Positions 41,546 through 50,278 of a stretch of 52,500 nt of DNA are shown one piece after another (positions within the stretch are counted from its first letter, which is position 1; each line of letters starts with the position of its first letter). Origin of the DNA: Adiantum capillus-veneris (lineage: Eukaryota > Streptophyta > Polypodiopsida > Polypodiales > Pteridaceae); assembly GCA_014529385.2 (NCBI GenBank), contig CM043946.1:19774577-19827076 (forward strand). Direction: 5' to 3'. The translations under genes were made by a program, and so were the position numbers. Below the pieces are notes generated by a model. The model made no database searches and had not been told where the DNA came from. It worked only from the letters and a program-made list of their open reading frames with translations.

Positions 41546-42682
41546 AGAGGAAGAGAGTGATGAGGATTTATTGAAGCTGGATACGGATTTATTTGGAGTC
41601 ACAGTAGACTCTACCACTGCAAGGAGAGGTATGCAAGTTCCTGTTTGTAGTCTGCAGGCTAAAGAGGTGGAAGATATTCTAGGTACAGATTAACAAAGCA
41701 GGAGAAGGAAGGCTATATGAACCTATGTGCATCCTACCCTGACTTATTTGCAATAGAGTATAAGGATCTGAGAGGAGCTAAAGGAGTGGAGCATCAGATT
41801 CTACTTAAAGAAGGATACACGGCAAAAGTACAGAAGCTCAGGAGGTTGGGAGATATTCAAAAGGAAGCTCTATGGCAGGAGATCAACAAACTGCTCAAGG
41901 CATGTATTATATATCCAGTAAAGGAGTCTGAGTGGGTCTCCTATTGTCATTACCCCGAAGAAAAATGAAAAATGGTGAGTATGTGTAGATTATAAGCCTT
42001 TGATGCTGCAACCAAGCGGAATCATTACCTCCTACCATTTCAAGATGATATTTTAAACCAGGTTGCCGGACATGAATGCTATTCCATTATGGATGGTTTT
42101 TCAGGATATTTTTAGATTAGTATTGCTTTGGAGGACCAGTTAAAGACTACCTTCATTTCTCCATGGGGTTGCTTGCCTACCGCAAGATGCCTTTTGGACT
42201 GGTGAATGCGTATGCGAAATTTCAGGATTGGATGAACAAGGTGTTCGGGCCATACTTGGGTAAGTTCATCAGAGTGTTTATGGATGATATTGGTTGCTAT
42301 AGTTCCAGGGTAGAACATTTGTCCAAGTTAAGGCTATGTTTTCAAAGGCTAGATGAAGAAGGAGGTCAATTGAATCCAAAGAAGTGCAAGCTAGCACAAC
42401 CAAGGGTTCAGTTGTTGGGTCATGTGGTATCACAGAAGGGAATTGAAGTAGACCCAGAGAAGGTGAAAGCATTGGTTCTTATTGAGCCTCCAGTCAGTGC
42501 AACGGGATTGGCGTCATTCGTGCATAAGTTAAAGTATTTATCACGCTTCTTTTGGATGTTGTCTCAATATGTCTACCCTCTTCAGAAAAGAGCTCAACAG
42601 GTGCATGGATTTCAATGGGATGATGAAGCTCAAGAGGCATTTGATAAAGTGAAAGGTATTCTATGTCAGTTACCTACAATAT
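41546..42682 (+). pseudogene. Tat reverse transcriptase, first part
   Basis: Several frames are needed. Frame 41717-41968: MNLCASYPDLFAIEYKDLRG, IQKEALWQEINKLLKACIIY, VKESEWVS. Then, across stops near 41968-42160, HYLLPFQDDILNQVAGHECY and IMDGFSGYF. Frame 42163 on: YRKMPFGLVNAYAKFQDWMN, FIRVFMDDIGCYSS (catalytic MDD), LNPKKCKLAQPRVQLLGHVV, VHKLKYLSRFFWMLSQYVYP, FQWDDEAQEAFDKVKGILCQ. It ends at the Copia insertion (42683). DGFSGY fits the Athila/Tat group. The many frame breaks make it inactive. Confidence 0.86.
42678..42682. repeat. Target-site duplication of the nested Copia (left, AATAT)
   Basis: AATAT before the TGTTGGAATT start; the same five bases at 47861-47865. Confidence 0.93.
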
Positions 42683-42909
42683 TGTTGGAATTAGGGTTGC
42701 AGAGAAACACACACAGCTTGGAGAAGACGAAGGAAGCTCAAGGCACACACTAGAGAGTGTATTACTTAGTGTGCAATGGAAAGATAGATAGCCCTAGAGT
42801 GATGGGCGTATATACAATGCACGGGGGAAAAAACCTCCTAAAGAGGGAAAAAATGCCCCGGCGGTCCTAGTGTGTTCACACACATCACTACCACATGTAT
42901 ATGGTAACA
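42683..42909 (-). repeat. 3' LTR of the nested Copia
   Basis: On the + strand TGTTGGAATTAGGG to TATGGTAACA. Same as 47634-47860 but for one base seen. Confidence 0.95.
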
Positions 42910-42925
42910 AATCCCCCTTGGAGTG
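42910..42925 (-). other. Polypurine tract of the nested Copia
   Basis: The minus strand reads ACTCCAAGGGGGATT up to the LTR. Confidence 0.75.
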
Positions 42926-42984
42926 ATGCGGTGAACGAGAGCTGGCACATGAGTAAAGGGAAGTGCCATGCCCTGAGGACAGGA

Positions 42985-45900
42985 TCAGTCCACAAAGGGG
43001 AGTAAGCCCAAAGCTTTGCGGAAAGCTTCAAGCTTCTCACGAGACAATGCCTTTGTGAAAAGATCTGCAAGGTTGTCCTGTGTTGGCACATAAGCCAAGC
43101 TGATCTCTCCTGTTGAGAGCCTCTCCCTGACATAGTGGTAATGCACCTCAATGTGCTTTGTGCGAGCATGAAAAACTGGGTTCCTCGCAACTGCCAATGC
43201 GCTCTGACTGTCAGTGTAGATAGTGTTGGCAGTGTCCTGTCCAACACCCAAGTCAGCCATAAGGCGTCTGAGCCATACACACTCAACCGTAGCTGTGAAG
43301 ACTGCCCTGTACTCAGCCTCACAACTCGAAGTGGCCACAGTAGGTTGCTTCTTGCTCAACCATGATATACATGAACTGCCAAGCATGAAACAAAAACCAC
43401 TTGTGGACACTCGCGTGTCAAAACAACCAGCCCAATCTGAGTCCGAAAAAGCATGTAAGTCTGGCGGCAATGATCCCCCCTTGGGATAAAACAAGCCAAG
43501 ATGTAAAGTGCCACTAAGGTAGCGGAAAATCCTCTTGACAGCCTGCCAATGCTTAGACCCTGGGCTATGCATAAATCTGCTGACCTGCGAGACTGCAAAC
43601 TGAATATCTGGCCTCGTGTTGCATACATAAATGAGGCAGCCAACAGCAGTTTGGTAAAGAGTGACATCAGCAGGATCGCCAGCATCATGTAGACTCAACT
43701 TCAAACCTGTTTCCATGGGAGTGGCAATAGGTTTGCAATCCTCAAGTCCAAACTTACATAGCAATGTCTCTATGTAACTTTTCTGACACAAGGCAATACC
43801 ACCATCACACTGCTTAAACTGTATACCCAAGTAATGATGCAACAGCCCCAAATCTTTCATCTTGAAAGTAGCATTCAAATCAGCCTTAAATTCAGCAATA
43901 TGTCTCTCATTTAGTCGAGTGATCAGCAAATCATCAACATAAAGAACCACAATGAGAAATACATCATCCTCACGCTTTACATACAATGTGCTTTCTGTTG
44001 GACTGTTACGAAAGCCTCGTTTAACCAAATGAGTGTCAGCTTTCTCATACCAAGCACGAGGAGATTGCTTCAACCCATACAAAGCCTTGTTACATTTGCA
44101 CACTTTGTCCTCTTGTCCTTTTATGACAAAACCGCGAGGCTGCGTTACATAAACTTCCTCAAATATGTCACCATTCAAGAAAGCAGTAACAATGTCTGAT
44201 TGATGTACATCCCAACCAAAATGAGCTGCCAATGCACATAGAAAACGCACAGTAGTCATACGACAAGTGGGAGCAAAAGTCTCTTCATAATCTATGCCTT
44301 TTTGTTGTGCATAACCCTTTGCAACAAGTCGAGCCTTATGGCGATCGATCTCACCATCCGGCTTGCGTTTCAACTTGTAAACCCACTTCGTACCAATGGC
44401 CTTTTTGCCAGGAGGCAAATCACATAAAGTCCATGTGTCATTCTCTATAAGTGCATCATATTCTGATTTCATGGCAGCAATCCAATTTTCTGAATTCTGT
44501 GCTTCATCAAAAGACAGAGGCTCCTCAACATCATGTAAACTAGACACAGCCAAAGCATAACAATCTGATGCATAAGATGCATGGCGAGAGCCTGAACGAG
44601 TACGACTAGATAAAGGTGCATCCAATTTACTGTCACGCAAAGTGTGCACCAGCCATTTTGGCATACCTCTAGCCTGCTCATTTTCAGCCCTTTCCTCATC
44701 AAGTACATCATGTACATCTGCATCAGTAATAGGCTGTTCTAAAACATTTTCAGAAACCCCCATAGGCTGTACATTTGCCTCATTGGAACTTACATTCGTA
44801 TTTCCACCACTGAAAAGAGGCAACAAAGTGTCATAGATGTCCTGTGAGCTTACATTACTGTCTCTAGTACATGACAGCAAGGGTTGAACAGAATCTTCCA
44901 CAAACACTACATCCCGTGAAACCAAAATACGTTTTGTTTGTGGATGATACAACCTGTAACCTTTGCTTTCAGCACTATAACCAACAAAAATACATTTGAC
45001 AGCCTTATCATCCAATTTTCTGCGCTGCACTTGTGGCACCAAAGCATATGCCAAACAGCCAAAAACACGCATGTGCTCAATAGAAGGTTTTCTATCATGC
45101 CATGCTTCATATGGAGTAATAGACTGCAAAGCTTTCGTAGGACACCTGTTAAGTACATAAGTGGCACACATGATGGCCTCAAGCCAAAAAGAATGCGGCA
45201 AAGCTTGACTTTTGACCATACATCGTGCCATTTCCGTTAGTGACCTGTTTTTCCTCTCAGCAACACCATTTTGCTGAGGTGTATAAGGCACTGTACATTG
45301 GTGTTTTATCCCACGACTAGCCAGAAATGCATTAAATTCATGAGACATATACTCCCCCCCTCGATCGGAACGGAGGGTGCCCATAGTACATTTTGAGACA
45401 TTTTCAGCCATAGCCAAAAATTGTTTGAAGCACATAAAAACTTCGGACTTTGCTTTAAGCGGAAATACCCATGCATGCCTGGAGTAATCATCAATGAAAG
45501 TCACGAAGTACAGGTAATTGCCCAAGGACGGAGTTTGCATGGGCCCACAAACATCACTATGCACAAGTTGCAACCTGCATGTGGCCCTAACTGAACCATC
45601 CTTTGGAAACTTAGAACGCTGCATTTTACCCAAAATACAGCCTTCACAAACATGTTTGATAGGTGCTTCAAGAGGCGGCAAAGAAGCAACCATATCAGAT
45701 TTCTGCAAACGCAGCAAACTGGCAAAATTCAGATGACCAAAACGTGCATGCCAAAGTTTTGCATCTGAAATAGCCCTTGAATCTGCAACAGCATTTGCAA
45801 AATTTTGTCCACACTTGTCATACAAAGTGAGCTTATACAGCCCACGGCACAAAAGCCCAGATGCAACAATTTCATCACCAAAACTGAGATCATGAACTGT

Positions 45901-47271
45901 ACATCTGTCATCCACAAATTTGACTACAAGTCCAAGTCTAGCAAGTGCGGATACAGACAATAGATTCTTCTTGATCCCAGGTACATAAAGTGCATCAACA
46001 AGTGTGAAGGAACTGCCATTAGCAGCAGTGAGCACAATCTTTCCAACTCCCTGAACTGGATAAGAGGCGTTGTTGGCACAAGTGACTGAATTCCCATGAG
46101 GGACAGACTCGAGAGAGGTAAACAATTCACGATGTGAGGTAATGTGCTTTGTAGCACCACTGTCGAAATACCACACATGTGAATCTGCAGCAACTGACAA
46201 GCATGCATCATGGACAGCAGGATTGTAAGTGCACTCTGCGCTAAAAGCCCATTCTGCATCAACATCAGCATCACAATCTCCTTTCACAGAAGACTCAACA
46301 ATGGCTGCATTTGTAGTGGAACCAGCATTTGCAGTGGAACCACCCTCTTTCTTCCTAGCCTCTTTGGCCTTCAACTTAGGACACGACTTGATCAAGTGAT
46401 CATTGGCTTTACAATAATGGCAACGCATTTTCTTTTTGCCCTTATCACCAGAATTGCCAGACGAAGTGCTGCCAGCAGAAGCATTAGGAACAGAAATTTT
46501 GCCACTCGCAGCAGAACCATAAGAAGTGGCTGCATTACTGTTACCACCCTTTCTTTGAGAAGCAATAAAAGCCTGTTCAACTGCACGCTGCCTAGTCCTG
46601 TTTTTTCTAGAAAGTGACTCTTGCAACAGCAATGTGCATAATGCATCAAACTTGACAACTTCAGGATTTCCTTGGGTCATCAGTCTCCAAGTACTAGCAA
46701 AAGTCTGGTAGGAATCTGGTAAGGCATCAAGAACAGTCTGCACAAGGGAACTGTCAGAAATGACTTCACCTGCAGAAATGAGTTGCTCATTGATATCCTT
46801 GACACTAGCAAGGAAAGTGTCCATATCATCTTCCTCATGCATAATCTTCGACTCTAGCTCTTTACGCAGCAAAGCAATTTTAGCCTCATTGCGGCTTGCA
46901 TAAAGACTTGCTAGAATATCCCAAGCCTGTTTTGCAGATTTTGCTGAACGGATGTGAGGAATAATGGTGCGCTTCACAGACAACGCAATCAATGCATGAG
47001 CCTGCGCATCCTTAACATCCCAACGAGCTTGTTCTGCTGTAGGCAAAACAACTCTAACAGCTGCAATCCTTGCAGCAAGACCTGCAACATCCTCAATATC
47101 GCCTACATCTTCAGAACCAGGACGTACATCAATGCCCTGCACAATGTTCCAGACACCTTTTGACACAAGAACGTGTTGCATCATATAAGCCCACATAGGG
47201 TAGTTGTCCCCATCCAACCTGTCCTCAGCAGCAAACATCTTGAACACATCTGTGTTGTTGTTGTCAGCCAT
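42985..47271 (-). CDS. Copia gag-pol polyprotein, full length
   Basis: The frame is open from 47331, but the first ATG is at 47271 (MADNNNTDVFKMF), giving 1428 residues. In frame numbering from 47331 (subtract 20 for the ATG): Gag 21-300 with WDVKDAQAHALIALSV and LVQTVLDALPDSYQTF; zinc knuckle CHYCKANDHLIKSC at 304-317; protease WYFDSGATKHITS with Asp 390; GAG-pre-integrase LWHARFGHLNFASLLRLQ near 526; integrase with Asp 593 (HSDVCGPM), Asp 656 (RSDRGGEY) and Glu 692 (GVAERKN); RT from about 945 with VHQSDIVTAFLNGD and YVDD at 1131-1134; RNase H with Asp near 1297, Glu near 1338 (SCEAEYRA) and Asp 1374 (YTDSQSA). All catalytic residues seem present. Length and order match an active Copia protein. 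Enzymes for the full copy cycle are encoded, so it may be able to transpose. Confidence 0.96.
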   Translation of the reverse strand: MADNNNTDVFKMFAAEDRLDGDNYPMWAYMMQHVLVSKGVWNIVQGIDVRPGSEDVGDIEDVAGLAARIAAVRVVLPTAEQARWDVKDAQAHALIALSVKRTIIPHIRSAKSAKQAWDILASLYASRNEAKIALLRKELESKIMHEEDDMDTFLASVKDINEQLISAGEVISDSSLVQTVLDALPDSYQTFASTWRLMTQGNPEVVKFDALCTLLLQESLSRKNRTRQRAVEQAFIASQRKGGNSNAATSYGSAASGKISVPNASAGSTSSGNSGDKGKKKMRCHYCKANDHLIKSCPKLKAKEARKKEGGSTANAGSTTNAAIVESSVKGDCDADVDAEWAFSAECTYNPAVHDACLSVAADSHVWYFDSGATKHITSHRELFTSLESVPHGNSVTCANNASYPVQGVGKIVLTAANGSSFTLVDALYVPGIKKNLLSVSALARLGLVVKFVDDRCTVHDLSFGDEIVASGLLCRGLYKLTLYDKCGQNFANAVADSRAISDAKLWHARFGHLNFASLLRLQKSDMVASLPPLEAPIKHVCEGCILGKMQRSKFPKDGSVRATCRLQLVHSDVCGPMQTPSLGNYLYFVTFIDDYSRHAWVFPLKAKSEVFMCFKQFLAMAENVSKCTMGTLRSDRGGEYMSHEFNAFLASRGIKHQCTVPYTPQQNGVAERKNRSLTEMARCMVKSQALPHSFWLEAIMCATYVLNRCPTKALQSITPYEAWHDRKPSIEHMRVFGCLAYALVPQVQRRKLDDKAVKCIFVGYSAESKGYRLYHPQTKRILVSRDVVFVEDSVQPLLSCTRDSNVSSQDIYDTLLPLFSGGNTNVSSNEANVQPMGVSENVLEQPITDADVHDVLDEERAENEQARGMPKWLVHTLRDSKLDAPLSSRTRSGSRHASYASDCYALAVSSLHDVEEPLSFDEAQNSENWIAAMKSEYDALIENDTWTLCDLPPGKKAIGTKWVYKLKRKPDGEIDRHKARLVAKGYAQQKGIDYEETFAPTCRMTTVRFLCALAAHFGWDVHQSDIVTAFLNGDIFEEVYVTQPRGFVIKGQEDKVCKCNKALYGLKQSPRAWYEKADTHLVKRGFRNSPTESTLYVKREDDVFLIVVLYVDDLLITRLNERHIAEFKADLNATFKMKDLGLLHHYLGIQFKQCDGGIALCQKSYIETLLCKFGLEDCKPIATPMETGLKLSLHDAGDPADVTLYQTAVGCLIYVCNTRPDIQFAVSQVSRFMHSPGSKHWQAVKRIFRYLSGTLHLGLFYPKGGSLPPDLHAFSDSDWAGCFDTRVSTSGFCFMLGSSCISWLSKKQPTVATSSCEAEYRAVFTATVECVWLRRLMADLGVGQDTANTIYTDSQSALAVARNPVFHARTKHIEVHYHYVRERLSTGEISLAYVPTQDNLADLFTKALSREKLEAFRKALGLLPFVD

Positions 47272-47619
47272 GGTAAATGCTGCACCTGATGTGAAAACTG
47301 CCCGAAAATAGGAGAAATGGAGCGGGAACAACTTGTGCTATATAGCACAAACCGTAGAAGACTATAAGGCACCTGTTATGCAGAAAACGGCACTGACAGA
47401 AAATCTGCACAAAATGACGAAATAGCCTGTGCAGTACTGCCCGTAGTGGAAACGGAGGCCGAAATGAGCCCAAATCAAAATTCTGAGCAGACCAAGCTCT
47501 TCGAGGTTTCCCAAAATATTTGTCGACCTGCGAACGCTTGCCAAAGCTCACTGAAATCGGAGAAAGTGAGCAGGCGTGTGCTGGAGCAGCTGGCGACTAA
47601 GCCCGGGAGGACGTGACCT
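47272..47619 (-). other. Leader of the nested Copia
   Basis: About 350 bases between primer site and ATG. No separate gene. The minus-strand frame runs open into gag-pol from 47331 only by a non-ATG codon. Confidence 0.7.
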
Positions 47620-47631
47620 GCTCTGATACCA
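47620..47631 (-). other. Primer-binding site of the nested Copia, initiator tRNA-Met type
   Basis: + strand GCTCTGATACCA, that is TGGTATCAGAGC on the coding strand, two bases from the LTR end. Confidence 0.93.
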
Positions 47632-47633
47632 AT

Positions 47634-47860
47634 TGTTGGAATTAGGGTTGCAGAGAAACACACACAGCTTGGAGAAGACGAAGGAAGCTCAAGGCACACA
47701 ATAGAGAGTGTATTACTTAGTGTGCAATGGAAAGATAGATAGCCCTAGAGTGATGGGCGTATATACAATGCACGGGGGAAAAAACCTCCTAAAGAGGGAA
47801 AAAATGCCCCGGCGGTCCTAGTGTGTTCACACACATCACTACCACATGTATATGGTAACA
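47634..47860 (-). repeat. 5' LTR of the nested Copia
   Basis: 227 bp, + strand TGTTGGAATTAGGG to TATGGTAACA, followed by AATAT. Confidence 0.95.
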
Positions 47861-47865
47861 AATAT

Positions 47866-48408
47866 GCCCTCCGAATCGTGAGGATGATTTTTATATTGCT
47901 ATGACGGTGGGAATGGTGGCTATCGGAGCAGTATTGCTACAAAAGGTGGTAAGGAGTTATAAGCCTATTTACTTTGAAAGCAGGGTCATTAGTCCGGGTG
48001 GCTATTGGAGCAGTATTGCTACAAAAGGTGGTAAGGAGTTATAAGCCTATTTACTTTGAAAGCAGGGTCATTAGTCCGGGTGAAGCTACTTATACGGAGG
48101 TGGAACAGTGGGTGATGGCTTTGGTCTTTGCCTGCAGAAAGTTCAAAGTATATTTGGTCGTTCGGAAGTTTTATGTACTGACTGCTAACAATCTTTTGCC
48201 TGAAGTGGTGCTACACTTGAAGCCAGGGAAACGAATCATGAAGTGGGTAATCGAGCTTCAAGAGTTTGAGTTTGAGTTCAAAGTGGATCACATGCGACGG
48301 TCTCATTTGGCGGATATCCTAGTCAACAAGGATGTTGAGCTACCAATTTATCCAAGGGTGGTACGAGAGGAGGATAAGGAGGAACCCGACTTGGAAGGGG
48401 CCTTCACG
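47866..48408 (+). pseudogene. Tat retroviral-type RNase H remnant
   Basis: Continues the pol cut at 42682: CPPNREDDFYIAMTVGMVAI, then GAVLLQKVVRSYKPIYFESR, ATYTEVEQWVMALVFACRKF, VLTANNLLPEVVLHLKPGKR, MKWVIELQEFEFEFKVDHMR and SHLADILVNKDVEL. An 82-bp tandem duplication (47918-47999 and 48000-48081, one base different) shifts the frame. In an active RNase H the first strand has Asp where this has Ala/Met (FYIAMTV), and the DHQ/DNQ site reads ANN. Loss of these residues is expected in Tat elements, where this domain serves as a connection and the second RNase H takes over. Confidence 0.8.
47918..48081 (+). repeat. 82-bp tandem duplication in Tat pol
   Basis: Copies at 47918-47999 and 48000-48081, both starting GGCTAT(C/T)GGAGCAG and ending AGTCCGGGT, with one C/T difference. 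82 is not a multiple of three, so it breaks the frame. Confidence 0.93.
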
Positions 48409-48790
48409 ATGTGGTTTGATGGCGCTTACAAACGAGTAACACAGAAAGCAGGTGGAGGGGTAGTCATTCAAGATCCACACGGCACAGTTATTTTTTCCAA
48501 AGCTTACGACTTGGAGGAGGTGCATACCAACAATGAAGCGAAATATCTTACTTTACACCTGGGACTCAAGCAATGCATTAAATTTGGCATATCAAGGTTA
48601 GTAGTAAAAGGTGATGCTCTACTAGTTTTCAAACAACTTCTGGGCCAATGGCAGGTAAAGAGGGATTCCCAAGAATTGGTTTTTTTCCATAAAGAAGCTA
48701 TTGAAGTTTTTTGAAGTAGTGCAGTTCAAACATGTGAGGAGAGAACAAAACCACGAAGCAGATCGGTTGGCTAGCAGTCGTGTTCAGACT
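48409..48790 (+). pseudogene. Second, plant-type RNase H of the Tat element
   Basis: In the same frame as the preceding piece: FTMWFDGAYKRVTQKAGGGV (first Asp), VIQDPHGTVIFSKAYDLEEV, HTNNEAKYLTLHLGLKQCIK (Glu), ISRLVVKGDALLVFKQLLGQ (second Asp). A frameshift near 48705 leads to FEVVQFKHVRREQNHEADRL (final His-x-x-Asp). These four sites make the full D-E-D-D set of the RNase H1-like domain that the Tat lineage acquired in addition to its retroviral RNase H. The single frameshift makes this copy inactive. Confidence 0.88.
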
Positions 48791-49829
48791 CGAGTGTCAA
48801 GTTTGTATGTGGGACCGGCCACTTATGCAGGTAGAGAGACTTTGAAGGATATTGATGATTTCTTGGGTACAAGTCAATGTTCCGACGGGCTTTCCAAGCT
48901 ACAAAAGAGGAGACTTGTTCAAAAGGCTAAAAGGTTCACTCTGATTTGGAGAAGATCTTATGATGCACGGTAGAGATGGGGTGCTACGTCGTGTCCTTTA
49001 CAAGGAAGAGATCGGTATGGTATTGGAGCAATGCCACGAGGAAAATGGTCATCAGGGTAAGAGTCAAGTTTTGTTTCGTATCTTAAGAAGTGGGTTCTGG
49101 TGGCCTTATGTTGTGTGAGATGTGCATTATTGGTGCAAGACGTGTCATCAGTGCCAAGTGATGGGTGAAAGACGCCTGGTAGCCGAGCAGCAAGGGACTA
49201 TCATCACATATGATGCTTTTGAAAAGTGGGGTTTGGATGCAATTGGTCCATTGCCCAAGTTAGCGAGCGGTAGGAAACATGTGGTAGTGGCCATAGACTA
49301 CCTTACCCGGTGGGTCGAGGCTAAAGCGGTCAAAGAGGTAAATGCACATACTGTTGCTCAGTTTGTATTTGATTGCATATGTTATCGCTTTGGAGTGTCT
49401 TGGGTGCTTATATTGGATAGAGGACAAGGGTTCAAAAGTAAGTTGGTACGGGCCTTGGTGGACAAGTTAGGGATTCAACACTGATTTTCATCTCCATACC
49501 ATCCGTAGTGCAATGGTTTGGTAGAGAGTGCCAATGGGCAGATAGTCAAGATGCTTACGAAGTATATATACCAGTAGGTTGAAGGGTGGGAATCTAACCT
49601 TGACAAATGTTTGTGGGCTTACAAGACTTCATATAAGGTGGCAACCAACTTTACTCCATATGAGTTGGTATATGGCAGGAAAGCGGTCCTACCTGTTCAT
49701 GTGCAATTAGGGGTTCTCAAAGGTTTGTGGCGAATGGATGAGACTCATCAAGATGTTTTGCAGGATAGGATTACAAGTCTTCAAACTTTGAAGATGGATC
49801 ATGAGGCAGCGGGACAGATTTTTATGTGA
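48791..49829 (+). pseudogene. Tat integrase, zinc module and catalytic core
   Basis: The zinc module is read near 48970-49165: EQCHEENGHQGKSQVLFRIL, then (after a TGA) HYWCKTCHQCQVMGER, with HHCC present. The core frame 49122-49829 has EKWGLDAIGPLPKLASGRKH (first Asp), VAIDYLTRWVEAKAV, WVLILDRGQGFKSKLV (second Asp; the usual SDxG is LDRG) and SPYHPQCNGLVESANGQIVK (Glu). Stops occur near 49484, 49508 and 49576 in this frame. LWAYKTSYKVATNFTPYELV and YGRKAVLPVHVQL follow. The catalytic residues survive but the frame does not. Confidence 0.87.
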
Positions 49830-50116
49830 AGCAGCAAGAGAGAAGAGTAGCAAAGTTCAACCAACATTTGCCAGCAAAACGGATAGAGAAGGGCGATCTA
49901 GTGATGAAGTACGAGAGTTATCTTCACTTCACCTTTCAGAAGAAGTTCAAAAAAAAGTGTACAGGACCTTACAAGGTTCATCAAGTTTTTCCCAATGGTA
50001 CTTATGCACTAATAAGGATGGATGGCCGGTTCCTCAAACACAAGGTTAATGGTCTGCGTGTCAAGCTCTATTTTGAAAGGGAGTTGGTGCCAACAGTGCA
50101 TCAGATTCTTATGTAG
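49826..50116 (+). pseudogene. Tat integrase C-terminus
   Basis: Overlaps the previous frame by four bases and is shifted. It reads RRVAKFNQHLPAKRIEKGDL, FQKKFKKKCTGPYKVHQVFP (GPY/F module) and NGTYALIRMDGRFLKHKVNG, ending at a TAG at 50114-50116. About 96 codons. No chromodomain is seen after it, which fits Tat rather than chromovirus. Confidence 0.82.
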
Positions 50117-50241
50117 GGGGTGGGGCAACCCACTTGAAGGTTTGGCAGTAGGATGCAATAAAACTATGTACATATGGTTTTAGTTTTCTCATAGTGTGTG
50201 CCAGGTTTTGCAGTTAGTAGTGGGATAAAAGCTCTTATGTG
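50117..50241 (+). other. 3' untranslated part of the Tat element
   Basis: Non-coding. Related text occurs inverted in the non-autonomous element near 29171-29310 (TTGCATCCTACAGCCAAACC against its complement here). Confidence 0.6.
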
Positions 50242-50261
50242 GTTGAGCATTAATGCTCAAC
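50242..50261. repeat. 20-bp palindrome next to the polypurine tract
   Basis: GTTGAGCATTAATGCTCAAC is its own reverse complement. The homologous site in the other element is 29151-29170. Confidence 0.92.
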
Positions 50262-50262
50262 T

Positions 50263-50278
50263 GAGGGGTGGGCAATGA
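50263..50278 (+). other. Polypurine tract of the Tat element
   Basis: GAGGGGTGGGCAATGA just before TGGTACAGCC. The exact LTR edge could also be TGATGG at 50276; the other LTRs favour TGGTA at 50279. Confidence 0.7.

Larger units (their letters stand above)
42683..47860 (-). mobile_element. Young, apparently intact Ty1/Copia element, 5.18 kb
   Basis: 227-bp LTRs with one difference seen by eye (C at one site in the left copy, A in the right: CACACACTAG against CACACAATAG), a perfect AATAT duplication, an initiator-Met primer site, a polypurine tract and a single open gag-pol frame of 1428 codons from its ATG. It lies inside the Tat element's pol, and removing it with one AATAT restores that frame (QLPTI then CPPNREDDFYIAMTV). 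Confidence 0.96.

Noticed and set aside
42888-46658. Many overlapping ORFs on both strands within the nested Copia
   Set aside because: All are shadows of the single 1428-codon gag-pol frame.
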